A DNA stretch of 64,000 bases from Echinarachnius parma (lineage: Eukaryota; Echinodermata; Echinoidea; Clypeasteroida; Echinarachniidae): positions 1 through 64,000 of the forward strand of contig JBAMJV010007110.1 in NCBI GenBank assembly GCA_037951105.1, written 5' to 3'. Within the stretch, counting starts at the first letter, position 1, and every line of letters begins with the position of its first letter. Below the pieces are notes generated by a model, which saw only the letters and a list, made by a program, of their open reading frames with translations, was not told the DNA's origin and did not search any database. The position numbers and the translations under genes were made by a program. Shown here piece after piece: positions 1-10,781 of the stretch.

Positions 1-304
1 CACCCCGCGTACGGCGGCCGCGGACGGTAGAGCGGTAGTACCATAGTACCCTTTGCCTCCCCCAACGATCCCCCAGTCCAGCTCGCGCGAGTTATGCTGC
101 CCTGCTCAATCGATAGAACGCCGTCCTTGTCATTGTCATTTTTCTTGTTAGATTCGACCTGATATCTGCAAAATCGGAGAATGGTGGAAATGTCTGAAGG
201 AAGTGAAGATTTCAGGCATGGTTTTGAGGTGGAAATCGCGAGTTCGTCAGTATCGACAAAGTTGAATTCGAGTCGCAAAGTCGGGAAAAGGTGCATGGCG
301 TATG

Positions 305-447
305 TAGATCGACAAAACTATCACTTTCATGGCCTCTTTGAATTTGACATTATATTGTATTTTTCTCTGTCGGCATTCTAAGCCGACAGTGAAAAATAAC
401 AATAATAATGTCGAAGAGGCCATGAAAGTGATAGATTTGTCGATCTG
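305..447. repeat. Foldback element, arms about 70 bp
   Basis: Left arm (around TCGACAAAACTATCACTTTC, GGCCTC) and right arm (GAGGCCATGAAAGTGATAGA, TTGTCGATC) are inverted copies, meeting at GCATTCTAAGC near 374. It is a small hairpin-type MITE; no coding content. Confidence 0.8.
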
Positions 448-536
448 GCGTATGGCTGCGGCAATTGTATAGCGAATTGCAACATGTCCAGGCACTAGTT
501 TGCCGGGAAAAATGCTGGGGGAAAAGGCGCATTGAA

Positions 537-849
537 ACCCGCACTCCGGTGTCGGCACGCTACCCCGCTAGCTGGCCGTGCCGCGCTCGTGAAGAGTACC
601 CTACAAACACAAATGTAACGTACCCAAAATCAACTAAATCTTCAAAAATTGCTCAAATAATGGTCATGATTTCAAAGTAGTTATCTTTTTTACCTGTTTT
701 GTGTAACTACTTTGAAATCATGACCATTATTTGAGCAATGGTCGAAGATTTAGTTGTTTTTGGGTACGTTACATTAATTTGTTTCGTATGGTACCCTTCA
801 CGAGCGCGTCACGGGCAGCGTAGCGTGCCGACACCGCGAGTGCGGGTAC
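537..849. repeat. Foldback element, arms about 140 bp
   Basis: The left arm runs from GCACTCCGGTGTCGGCACGC through AATGGTCATGATTTCAAAGT. The right arm is its complement from ACTTTGAAATCATGACCATT to GCCGACACCGCGAGTGCGGG. The centre is near 692. The two arms differ at scattered sites, so the element is not brand new. Confidence 0.85.
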
Positions 850-1446
850 AATAGTGAACTAGCGCCAAAAGTCTCCCAAATCCACGTTATCATTGTCGCT
901 GTCTGATGAATCATTCCTGTCCTCTTCTTCATCTTCTTCGGAAAAATCCATTGCGAAACTCAGTTCAAGAGTATTTTCCTCCATTTTCCTCGAAATAAAA
1001 CTGTCGAGCTCGATCGTACGTTATCAAAAAGCAATATACACAACACATGCAGTACATACAATGCACGCGCGTCGCTTTGCTTGATCAACTGATCGGCCGG
1101 GCCCATTCAACCGGTGACGTCACGATTTTCAGGCCGATCGTTGAGCGAATTTCAGTCAACGAGACGGCTCTCTTTTGCCCCATTTTCGAAGACTTTTTAA
1201 GTCAAATTTCAACATCTATATCGCGGATTAAGTTAATATCCTTAGAAAAAGTAACATTTCCTTCACAAACATACCAAATTTTGCCAATTTGAAAGTCAAC
1301 GAGGGTTCGGTTTAATCGGAATAGCATTGTTGGTAAGTAGATCAAAGTCTAGTACTACCAGGCCTAATTAAAACATTACAAACAGTTAGATTGTCTTTCT
1401 CGTAGACCTAGTTACCAGTGCAATGTTTCCAATGTAGAATATAAAG

Positions 1447-1613
1447 CAAATAATTACCTTTTGGTTTCAGGCGATGGGACAAACCATCACTTCCTCGGCG
1501 ATCTGAATGTATACGCTATATTTCCTCAGCTTCGCTTCGGAAAGATAGCTACATCCAGATCGCCTCGGAAGTGATATTTTGTCCCATCACATTCACCAAC
1601 GGTAATTATTTGC
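1447..1613. repeat. Foldback element, arms about 75 bp
   Basis: GGCGATGGGACAAA with TCACTTCCTCGGCGATCTG at left mirrors CAGATCGCCTCGGAAGTGAT and TTTGTCCCATCAC at right. Outer parts (GCAAATAATTACC / GGTAATTATTTGC) also pair. Confidence 0.85.
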
Positions 1614-1665
1614 TTACTAACTACAAACTTTGGAGACGCGGCAAATCACATAGTCAATAGAGAAC

Positions 1666-2362
1666 ATATGTGACTCTCTTTCCTCAAACCCACAAAAAGT
1701 CGCCAGATATGTTTGTGTGCTATGAGCCAAAATGTGTGAATCATGCTAAAAAATGAAAATTTTGAACTTTACTTTTCCTGAAAGTATAATCTTTCATCTG
1801 TCAACTGTCAAAATATGGAGTCTTAAAACAAAGCCAAAGCTGAGTTATAAGCAGTTTTCTAGACCATGTTTTTTCGGAGTGACTCATGTTTTGATCAAAA
1901 ATCTATTTGCAGAACGCTGCGAGACAATAGCCCTTCGGTCAGCTCACAGCTCTATGACCGGCCGTACTATGGCCCAGATTCGCACGCGATCGCTGAACGC
2001 GGCCTGTGATTGGCTAATCGCGACACATACCGGTCCCAGGTCAAAGTTAGCTTTCATTAGATCCTGTTTCATGCATTAAAGCTCCCTTGTACTTCACCTT
2101 CACAAGGGATACAATGAAAGTTCCTTCGCACTGCGCGCCTGAGTGATCCTAATCTTTAGAGGCTGTTTTCTCCTTATTCTGTTAAACTAGACTTGCTCAC
2201 TCTCCTACCTTTAATCGCTTTTTTGAATAGGTTATGCTGATCCAAATTTGTTAAGTTATATATCATATTAAAGCTTAGAGTATACCCTTTCAAAATATGT
2301 AAAAAAGTCAAAACTCATTCTGGTCAAGTTTTTGTGGGTTTGACGGGACTGGGTCACATATG
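1666..2362. mobile_element. Terminal-inverted-repeat element with CATATGTGAC ends (1)
   Basis: The left end (CATATGTGACTCTCTTTCC, then CAAACCCACAAAAAGTC) is inverted at the right (TTTTTGTGGGTTTGACGGGA, then CACATATG). The interior includes a GC-rich block around 1915-2045 with GATTGGCTAATCG. No long ORF with recognisable transposase. Confidence 0.65.
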
Positions 2363-2730
2363 TGACCTTACACCACAAAACGACCGTTATGTCGCCGTAG
2401 TAAATTGTCTGTTATTAGCTGATATAGCCAAATTTTGTTTAAAATATGAAATTCAGGATTTTGGTATTTTCTGAATGAGGGTATCTACCTTTTGTGAAAT
2501 TTTGAGCGTCAGAAATCATGTTTAAATATGATTTTTAATCAAATAAATATGATCAGATTACAGTGCTTGAATTGACGCTGATTTTTTAAACGGCCCGTTT
2601 CTCCCTAACTTTAAAACTGATTCAGCCATGTTCCAAATCTTGGCTGCTCATTTTGAGAGGGTTCGCTTAGTCCAAATATATAACATTTTCCCCGACTTAT
2701 TGGTCGTTTTGTGGTGTGAGGTCACATATA
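2356..2730. mobile_element. Terminal-inverted-repeat element with CATATGTGAC ends (2)
   Basis: ATATGTGACCTTACACCACA followed by AAACGACC at left is inverted as GGTCGTTTTGTGGTGTGAGG, TCACATATA at right. It abuts or overlaps the neighbouring element at the shared CACATATGTGAC palindrome. A shorter element with similar ends is at 46085-46310. Confidence 0.75.
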
Positions 2731-2936
2731 ATACATAATACATTTAATATGTAGGGCAAGCCAAGATAAGTGTTTGCTTGGTGATGGTCAAAACTCCAAT
2801 CCCCCTATTCCAGGGGCTTACATACATATATCAGATCACATTATTAGAGGTGGTGTTCCACGTGGCGCTGGTCTTGGGAAGAGATCTGATTTATTACTGC
2901 ACAAGCAAGGGGGCATTATCCAGGAGCTAGCAATAG

Positions 2937-3150
2937 TTGTCGCTGACAAGGGGGCTATTCTAATCTAATCTAATCTAATCTAATCTAATCTAATCTAATC
3001 TAATCTAATCTAATCCAATCTATTCTCATCTAATCCTCAAGGACAGAAAGTCAGAAGAAGGTGAGCCTGTTCTCTCATCTCAACCAGTTTGAGAGACAGG
3101 TGTCGCTGACGAGGGGGATGAACTTTTGCCCATCCACTTTTGTCTAATCT
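2937..3150 (+). pseudogene. Two truncated upstream copies of EIF2B4 exon at 3206
   Basis: At about 3034-3150 the sequence repeats the 5' part of the 3206 exon (AGTCAGAAGAAGGTGAGC and the [14 protein letters not shown] coding region) and then degenerates after the GACGAGGGGG segment. A shorter remnant of the same segment (TGTCGCTGACAAGGGGGCT) sits at about 2937-2956. Both are followed by a run of TAATC pentamers. Neither copy has a donor site, so they are decayed tandem duplicates rather than usable exons. Confidence 0.85.
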
Positions 3151-3200
3151 AATCTAATCTAATCTAATTTAATCTAAATCTAATCTACTCTCATCTAATC
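2961..3200 (+). repeat. (CTAAT)n pentanucleotide arrays 5' of an EIF2B4 acceptor
   Basis: Two arrays of the pentamer (about 2960-3020 and 3143-3200, the latter interrupted) flank the truncated exon copy and lead directly into the acceptor at 3201-3205. The unit CTAAT is itself a match to the metazoan branch-point consensus CTRAY, so the array places several candidate branch sites in front of the exon. Confidence 0.8.
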
Positions 3201-3205
3201 TCCAG

Positions 3206-6200
3206 ATACCTCAGAGGGCAGAAAGTCAGAAGAAGGTGAGCCTGTTCTCTCATCTCAACCAGTTTGAGAGGCAGGTGTCGCTGACGAGGGGGCTGAGCTT
3301 CGCCCCTGGGGGCATCCACCCTGCTATCGTGAGACTGGGGCTGCAGTATGCAGAGGGCATCATATCAGGAGCAAACTCAAGGTGTGTATTAGTATTAAAT
3401 AAAAATCATAGACAATGATAGACTACATTCCTTGCCAGCTCATCAGTATATTGCAAAAAGAAAAACCCTCATGTTATGAGGAGGGCTTTGCCTAAGTATG
3501 GATGAACTATAGCCTGATAGATAGAAAAATGATAACCATGTCCAACCACTTGTTTTGGGTCGAATCCGTTTGTTATTACCGTATTTGTCGGTGTATTAAC
3601 CGCTCCGGTGTATTAACCGCACCCCTAAAAAAAAAAAAAAAAAAAAAAAAAAAGTGCGGTTAATACGGTCGTGTATTAACCGCACCCCCTTTTTTTTTCT
3701 TTTTTTTTGTTGAAAAAAGGTGTGGTTAATACACCAGCAAATACGGTATGAGGATTCAGTTGATCACTTTTGTTCACATCCAAGAAGAAGAACCCCTGGT
3801 ATGTGTTATCTACTGTTGAAACACAAACTAGAATGGTAATAATCATGTTTCTATCTTTAATATGCCCACTAAAAACATGACGGAAATTGCTTCCAATGAG
3901 AAATTAACCAGCACTGTGGCAGAATCAAATGTTTAAGAGAAAACAACTGTAAAGAGGGATAGTTGAGTTTTGGTATAAAGGGCGCTACACAAAATATTTT
4001 TTTTGTGAGATAATGAAAAACTGAGTGTCAAATTCGAAAGAGCATACAATTTTAATGACAAAATAAACTTTATTTTATCAAAATCGGTTCAGAAATGGCT
4101 GAAATATCCATAAACATAACCCTCTGTAATAATTGTGGGGCCCCACAAGTATTCGATAATTTTGAACCAGCCGTTAAAAAAATTTACAAATGCTTCCTCT
4201 TTTCAAAAATTTACAAAACAGGTTTTTTTTAATTAGTTGTTGATTATCTCTCTATCTAATCACTATTTCAACAAAACATCACAAGCACACTATTTTATTT
4301 AAAATGCTTGAAACCAATGAGTGTTTAGAGAGCGCACTCTTGAGTTTTAGTGGCTCTTTTTGCATGATAACAGGCTTTTTATTTAGTCATTTGTAATGTT
4401 GTATTCCTTTCGAGCATGGTGGAGTGATAACTATTACATAGCTGCCAACTGTTACGAAAAATTCGTAATTGTTACGAATTTCCCACCCTCTTTACGAAAT
4501 TACGAATACTCCTTCTATAATTACGAATTAAAAAAAAAAAAAAAAAAAGATTTTTTTTTTTTTTTTTCTTTTCGTTTTCACGTTTTTAAACGTATAGAGA
4601 CAACGTTTACACGTAAAACTGACCAAATCATACCTAGTAATTGTGCAAAAATGATGAAAAATAGGGCCATTGACGCCGGCCGCAATGGACTCCGCGCTTC
4701 ACGCTCCACGCTCCAGGGCCCTAAAGCGGGCCCTGGACCCCGGCTAAAGGGTCTTCGCGCTTGTGATGTGCGCTTCGCGCACATGATGTTCAGTTTTGCT
4801 TAAATGTTACTAATTTAAAATTCCAAATGTTGGCAGCTATGCTATTAGTTTGTAATGTAATGGTGTAGGTTTTGGTTACTAAAATTCAGTTTGACCAAAA
4901 CTGTACTCTCTTTACCGAAACTCAACCCGTGTAATACACGGAAATGTATTAACTAATCAAAAGTATAGGGACACTGATTTTCCGTTTAAAAAAAAGGCCT
5001 TTTCCGTTTCAGAAAATCTGGAATTCCGTTTTTACCTGCGTGAAAAACTGCAAATTCCGTTTACATAGAACTCCATACAAAATTCAATGAGTAGGGTAAA
5101 ATCATGATTTTCACCCATAAATCATCAAAATTTTGGGGGAATGTGTCATGCCTGATATCAGAAGGACTTACCACAGGCCAGAGGCAGAGAGTAAATATCT
5201 TTAACATTTATTCATTAATGATTAAGGCTGAGTTGGTTCAGTCCGTCACACTGGTTCCCGACCGTCACCATCGGGTCCCGGTTTCGTTTTTTTCGGAACG
5301 GGCTCCGAAAAAGAAAAGAAAAAAAAAAAAAGATTTTTTTTTTTTTTTTTTTTTTTTCTTTTTTTTTCTTCCGTTTTCCGTTTCAAATGGTCAATTCCGC
5401 GATTTTCCGCGATCGCGGAAAATCCGTGTCTCTAAAAGTATATAGAGTGGGTAGAACGGGCTAACTGGTAAAATAATGGAGTCAAAACAGCAAGCAGCAA
5501 ATCAAACATACAGGAATCAAACAGGAACATAGGGTAGAACCGAGGAGAACATAAACGATGTGTTGAGGCGATCAAGTCTGGGTATGCACTGGGTTGAGTT
5601 TTAACATAGGTTAACAGAATACTGCCCTTTTTTGTGACAGGTTACCAATGTAGGAAATTAGAAAAATATGGCAACGCTAGTGTGTATCATGCTTTATCTA
5701 TGCATCTGCCACAAAGTAGCTAGTGATTTTATGAGGAAACACGTTTTTGTGAGCACAATTGTTGATAATTTTGATAATTTGGATAATTTATTATTGTTCA
5801 TTTTTGATGCAGGTGTATAGCATTGTTAGCAGCCTTCAAGCAAGTGATAGCAGACTACACAACCCCACCACAGAAGGACCTTTCCAGGGATTTAGAGAGC
5901 AAGATAAAACCATACATCAGGTAAGTGACATTTCTATATAAATGTGTGTCCTTTGTGTGAATAACTAAGTGTATGTGTATGTGTCTGTGAAAAGAGATTC
6001 TGGGATGGAGGATATGCTGTTGGTCATTTAGACCTAGAATATTTCAGATGTGACCCAATAAAAAAATTACATGCTGCAGAGCAGTCATATGGCCCGAAGT
6101 CTGCCACTGTGCTCAAACCAAAATGAAACATTTTTCATCAGATTTCATGCATATCATGTCTTTGCTTGTAATTCAGATTGTGTTTGATGCGTCAATCTTG

Positions 6201-9200
6201 CATAAGTTTGTACGCATTGAGAGGGGCATTACTTCATGGGATAATACCCTCATCGCATGGATTCATAGCGCAGGCGGCAGACGAATCACAAATATTCCTT
6301 ATCTGGCTCATTATATTGATGATCTGGCTATACATCTTACCGCTGAGAGTTTTAATTGGTATCTAGTTGATGATATACAGTAAATGTAAAGCTCTTAACC
6401 CGTTCACTACGAGATTCTAAAATCTCCATAGACTTTGTACATAGCCCACCCGGTTCCCGTAAGCAATGGGTTAACCCGTTGCCCTTTATCAAGTCAATGG
6501 GAATTGCACAATCTAGTAGGGAACAGGTTAAGAGATGAATGAAGGGAAGTATCGCTCTCTTGGGAGTGAAGATGCAGCTCTGTAGCCATTGTGTGAATTG
6601 TATGGTGCAGTTTAATACATTAACTTTTGTTACATATTCTTCCCCTTTCCTTGACGCAGTTTCCTGAACCAGTGTCGGCCCAAGTCTGTGAGCATGGGCA
6701 ATGCAATCAAATACATTCTGAGCTATGACACTGTTGAGGGCTTCAATGTTATCTTCTAGACTGTGCTATAATTCAATTACATTAGCCATTTTATAGCAGA
6801 TAAGCAGTTTTCAGTAGTTTTTTTTTTCCAATTTATAATTCAATCTAATTTTTGCATGAATTTGTTTGGATTAGTTTTTAATGATTACATCCGTTTTTCT
6901 TGACTCAGTTTCCTGAACCAGTGTCGGCCCAAGTCTGTGAGCATGGGCAATGCAATCAAATACATCAAGGTGCAGATTAACAACATCCCACAGGGCATGG
7001 CTGATAAAGAGGTAAATTGACGCTTACTATGGAAGTTATTACTGAAAAAATTCTCCAGTTTATCGTTATTTTAAGAACAGCAAATCTACCAAGTAGTCAT
7101 TAAAAGAGTGAAACTTTCCCTTGCATGAAAGGCATTTGCATTTTATTAAAAATTTGTTCATGCAATCACGATATTTAAATTTGTTAGATTTCAAGAATCA
7201 GGAATGTATTTTTAGTGATAGACGCTGTGCCATCATTGTTGTAACTTTTATTATCAAAATTAATTTGTAGTTGGCACGCAAACCTTCGACCCCATATTAA
7301 GATAATAATGTTGTGGGCATCGAAGCAAAATTGTTTGTTTGAAAATTATGAGTGGAATTCACAGTTTAAACAAAAGTAAACAAGAGAAAGTTCAAAATAA
7401 AAAAGTAACAAAGTTGCTTGATTGTGTATGCTTTTCCTGAAAGATGTTTACACAAATGTAACAACCCCTCTATCATATTTTTACTGAATGCAGGCTAAGC
7501 AGAGGCTGTCTGAGTGCATAGATCGATACGTCAATGAGAAGATCGTCTTAGCACAGAGAGCCATCTCAGAGACCTACGCCTGCAAGAAGATCAAAGATTG
7601 CGACGTCATACTCATCTACAGCTGGTGAGTCTCAGACTTTATTTTGCTCTCGTATTTTAGATTCTTAGATGTTTAGATGTAAACAAATCAATGATTATCT
7701 AAAAATACATGAGCCAGTGAGGTGGTGATGGATGTCATACCCATTCATGATAATGATATAGAACTTAATTAAAATGTTTCTATTAAGCACTTACACAAAA
7801 AAGTGTATTAAAAAAAAAAACACACTGATGATTCTGTTAGTATGCTTCTAGTATCTAATAGTTCTATACTTATTTTAGATCATAACAAGTGATGATCTTT
7901 CTTCCATTTTTGATTATTTCATTTGCTAATGTACTTATCATACAAAAAGTGAAAAGCACAATGTCAATATATTCTTATTATTATGAATAATTGGTTCCTT
8001 TTGCTTTTCCGATCTCCAGTTCCTCACTCATACGCAAGGTCCTGACTGATGCACACACGTCAGGCATCCAATTCAGAGTTATCGTTGTGGACAGCAGACC
8101 AAAGGTCGAAGGTCGCGAGGCCATGCGGCGGCTCATCGCTTCGGGAATCAAGTGCACTTATGTACTCATCAACGCTGTGTCTTACATGATGCCGGAGGTA
8201 TGAATCTCTTTAAAATTAATTGCCTTTTATTGGTATTTAAAGTCCGTATCCTGGTGAAAATAAATCAACAGGTGGGAGGTCGTGAGGCAATGCATTGTCT
8301 TATCGCTTCAGGGACCAAGTGCACTTAGGTACTCATCAATGCTGTGTTTTACATGATGCCTGAGGTACTAATTTTATTTAAATTTGAGTGATCAGAGAAG
8401 TGAATTTTGAACTAAACCAGTATATTTTCCACAAATATTTTGTATTCTAATGACTGGTCTACAAACTAACGAATTAGAGCTGAAGGGGAAATTATTTAGG
8501 ATTTATCTTGTTCAAAATTTGATAATGTTGCAACAAAGATGTGTATATTATGATCGGCATAATAAATAGTGAAAAGTGTTAAGGGATATAACTAACCAAC
8601 TGTTATCATTATTATCATTATTATTATTTCTTTCATTGATATTCCAGGTATCGAAAGTGTTCCTAGGAGCTCACGCCCTGCTTGCAAACGGCTACGTCAT
8701 GTCTCGTGTCGGGTCGTCAGTGATCGCCATGGTAGCCAAGTCATACAACGTTCCTGTTCTAGTCTGTTGTGAGACGTACAAGTTCAGTGAGCGAGTGCAG
8801 ACTGATAGTTTTGTTACCAATGAATTAGGTAAGATTAATAGGTTCATCGTTATAAAATCATGATAGGATTCAGTGAATGGTCTTATCCTGTATTGCAGCA
8901 GTATCTTAAAGGGAAAGCTACAAATTTGTTTTTTCCTTTTCTTGTGGAAAAAAAAGAAGAGTTTTCTTTTATGTTGCTTCATCATTCATGTGCTCTTTGA
9001 TTCTTATACCTAATTTCCCACCCGTCTCTCCTTCCACAACCACAATGGATCTTATTATTCGTATAGACATAATATTGTTATGTTAAGATCCTGCTTTGAA
9101 TTGTGTATTCAATTTTTTCTTTTTTTTCTCTCTCTTTGTCCCTTTTCAGCTGACCCAGATGACCTTCTAGCAGCAAACTGATCAAAATGCTCTCACGCTC

Positions 9201-9475
9201 CTAAACGTTATTTACAATTAACGATTTAATGAATGTTATTAACTTGTTCTTTTTTTTCATTGTTGCCCCATTTAGCTGATCCTGATGATCTGGTTGCAGC
9301 CAACAGGTCTAAATGCTGTCTGTCAACGTGGCGCGATATCAACGCACTTACTCTCCTAAACCTTGTCTACGATGTCACACCGCCAGAATATGTTTCCATG
9401 GTGATCACGGAGATCGGGATGCTGCCGTGTACATCGGTTCCCGTGGTTCTGAGAGTGAAGAATCTAGAAACCTGA
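3206..9475 (+). CDS. EIF2B4: Translation initiation factor eIF2B subunit delta, 3' exons (partial gene)
   Basis: eIF2B is the guanine-nucleotide exchange factor for eIF2 in the cytosol; delta is one of its regulatory subunits (alpha/beta/delta fold) that sense phosphorylated eIF2. Seven exons join in phase: 3206-3381, 5813-5920, 6909-7011, 7494-7624, 8020-8197, 8648-8828 and 9276-9475 (stop TGA), 1077 nt or 358 aa, all with AG acceptors and GT donors. Family landmarks in order: [119 protein letters not shown] and a C-terminal VPVVLRVK. The human protein is about 520 aa, so the poorly conserved N-terminal third is encoded 5' of the window or in exons I cannot recognise in 1-3205. Partial exon copies lie around exons 1, 3, 5 and 7 of this set (separate entries). 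I am very sure of identity and of these boundaries. Confidence 0.96.
3577..3748. mobile_element. CCGTATTTG-type hairpin MITE, copy 1
   Basis: Ends ACCGTATTTGTCGGTGTATT and AATACACCAGCAAATACGGT are inverted and flanked by TA. Internal GTGTATTAACCGC boxes alternate with poly-A and poly-T. A 173-bp second copy is at 45138-45310. The ACCGTATTT end style is common to MITEs of many animal genomes. Confidence 0.85.
3952..4914. mobile_element. Inverted-repeat element with AAAGAGGGATAGT-type ends, interrupted by a nested element
   Basis: Left end TAAAGAGGGATAGTTGAGTT and right end CAAAACTGTACTCTCTTTA form inverted repeats. The body resembles 25340-25620 (same strand) and the reverse of 53878-54136, including ACTCTTGAGTT with CATGATAACAGG-like segments. 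It is split by a 405-bp element at 4437-4841. Confidence 0.75.
4437..4841. mobile_element. Nested element with CATAGCTGCCAAC ends and 6-bp target duplication
   Basis: CATAGCTGCCAAC at left is inverted as GTTGGCAGCTATG at right; both sides are flanked by CTATTA. A related 548-bp element is at 44829-45376 with TTATTA/TTATAA flanks. The interior has poly-A/poly-T and a GC-rich block (4670-4790) with clustered inverted repeats such as GCGCTTCGCGC. Confidence 0.8.
4961..5442. repeat. Inverted-repeat element with GATTTTCC ends and poly-A/T core
   Basis: AGTATAGGGACACTGATTTT at left is approximately inverted by AAAATCCGTGTCTCTAAAAG with TATA at right. TTCCGTTT recurs several times inside and a poly-A/poly-T junction sits near 5330. 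Confidence 0.6.
6393..6533. repeat. Small MITE with CTTAACCCGTTC ends in EIF2B4 intron
   Basis: CTTAACCCGTTCACTACGAG at left matches the complement of CTAGTAGGGAACAGGTTAAG at right in 17 of 20 positions. No coding content. Confidence 0.7.
6660..6759 (+). pseudogene. Partial copy of EIF2B4 exon 6909, with acceptor and open frame
   Basis: After an AG acceptor, 57 nt from 6660 are identical to the first 57 nt of the real exon at 6909 ([19 protein letters not shown]). The frame then diverges and runs 14 codons to a TAG at 6757-6759. There is no donor, so if used it would act as an alternative terminal exon truncating eIF2B delta. Identity is perfect in the exon part while the flanking intron differs. 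Confidence 0.85.
8276..8364 (+). pseudogene. Decayed 3'-half copy of EIF2B4 exon 8020-8197
   Basis: The segment resembles the 3' half of the preceding exon (GAGGTCGTGAGGCAATG through TACATGATGCCTGAG) and ends at a GT donor-like GTACTA. It carries an in-frame TAG where the parent has TAT, and has no convincing acceptor. It is a downstream, donor-half duplicate that is no longer coding. Confidence 0.85.
9150..9215 (+). pseudogene. Decayed copy of the EIF2B4 terminal exon start
   Basis: Following a good polypyrimidine tract and CAG, the sequence repeats the beginning of the exon at 9276 (ADPDDL followed by AAN) but reads into TGA within 11 codons and has lost about 40 nt before the CTCCTAAAC segment. 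It is an upstream acceptor-half duplicate; using it would remove the conserved C terminus. Confidence 0.8.
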
Positions 9476-9525
9476 GTAGCTATGTTGACATGGATCACTA
9501 AATGAACCCAAACTCTTTAAGAATG

Positions 9526-10175
9526 TCGTGCTCAGAGCGAAAAATTGGGAAACCTGGACGTTGCATCTACGGAACTGTACAAGCCACGTTTATAATAGAA
9601 GTTCAAGCTTTTGAAAGTAATCACCTAGGTTGATCATGGTTTCTGAAACATCAGTGTGAAAAATATTACTCGCTTTTAGCATGAAAATACTCATGCTCGG
9701 TGTGAAGAATTAAGAAACCTGAACATTGAAGAGGAACTGTACAAGAACTCTCGCAAGCCACTATTTTAATGGAAGTTTGAGCTTTTGGAACTTATCACCA
9801 GTGTTGATCAGATCTACATCTTCTTGTGAAAAATATAGAAAGCTGAACTCACTTTTAGAATGAAAATACTCTTGCTCAGAGTGAAGAATCTACAAACCGG
9901 AACATCTAAGAGGAACTGTACAAGAACTCTTGGGTTACTATTTTAATAGAAGTTCAACTTTTGAAAATTGTCGCCTTGGTTGATCAGGGTATTTATGACA
10001 TTTGTGTGAAAATATAAAAAGCTGAACTTACTTTTAGCATGATGATACTTAACTTTCATTGAATACTCTTTGCACGAGCTATGAAAAGGACACAATTTGA
10101 TACAATGCAGCCCTGTTCATTGGTCCCAGTAGAGCTCCGACTGGTGAATTAAGAAACCAGAATATCTTTTCTCAC
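9526..10175 (+). repeat. Tandem repeat in EIF2B4 3' UTR derived from the end of its coding exon
   Basis: Three units begin at about 9531, 9696 and 9875 (period about 165-179). Each opens with a variant of the last coding stretch around GTGAAGAATCTAGAAACC and continues with GAACTGTACAAG, then TTTTAATAGAAGTT, then TTGATCA. A fourth, more degenerate copy of the coding end is at about 10112-10170. The array probably lies in the 3' UTR. Confidence 0.8.
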
Positions 10176-10684
10176 ATTGATCTCTATTATGAACAAGAAC
10201 TCTTTCAGAATGTTTGCTTTATAACGCATTGGAAAGGGGGTTGCAGTGTTACTTGGGGTAACAAAGAAAATCTTACTCCATATTCATGAAACCCAGCAAT
10301 CTATGCTAGATTTATAAGTCCTAGTAAGCAACAAGTATTCCTATTTCCCAGCTTATGGTTACCTACATGTAGTAGGCAACAAAAGCTACATAATCTAACC
10401 CTAGTTGGCAATAAAAAAGATCACTTTGTGAATACTCAGCCCCGACATCCAGGATAGACTCCGCATGATACAAACCGAGTCTGTTATTCACAGTGCTTGT
10501 TCTGTTGGTTCTTTAAATGGAAAACATGGAAATTCATTCATCATGGTAAAAATTGTTGTCCTTTTTATTTCTCATAAAACATTTATTTATTCAACATTTA
10601 TTATTCAATGGACTTTCATATCCATGAACAGCCCTGTTGGTTTGGGAATTATTTCTGTAATTTTAATGAAAATTTTAGCCCAAC

Positions 10685-10690
10685 AATAAA
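10685..10690 (+). terminator. Candidate EIF2B4 polyadenylation signal
   Basis: AATAAA at 10685-10690 lies 1.2 kb after the stop codon. Another AATAAA is at 10410-10415. Either would give a 3' UTR containing the tandem repeat; which one is used cannot be decided from sequence. Confidence 0.4.
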
Positions 10691-10781
10691 TTGAATTCAT
10701 GCCTGCGTATTACTTTCCGATACTACGGTCCAGTATGTGTATGCATGGTGACCACCTAAGATAAACGAGACAACTTGCCAA

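Larger units (their letters stand above)
1..2936. other. Upstream or intronic DNA with no recognised exon
   Basis: Apart from the inverted-repeat elements listed, I see no eIF2B N-terminal exon here. Short open frames at 181-381, 1753-2079 and elsewhere overlap foldback elements and show no protein character. Confidence 0.5.

Noticed and set aside
2774-2968. 64-codon frame considered as an N-terminal EIF2B4 exon
   Set aside because: Its residues do not match eIF2B delta, and its end is the remnant of the duplicated exon 3206; no donor in the right phase.
2940-3200. Telomere-like repeat
   Set aside because: The TAATC/CTAAT pentamer does not match the animal TTAGGG repeat and lies inside a gene.
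4396-4803. 135-codon plus-strand frame
   Set aside because: It runs through a poly-A/poly-T junction and a nested inverted-repeat element.
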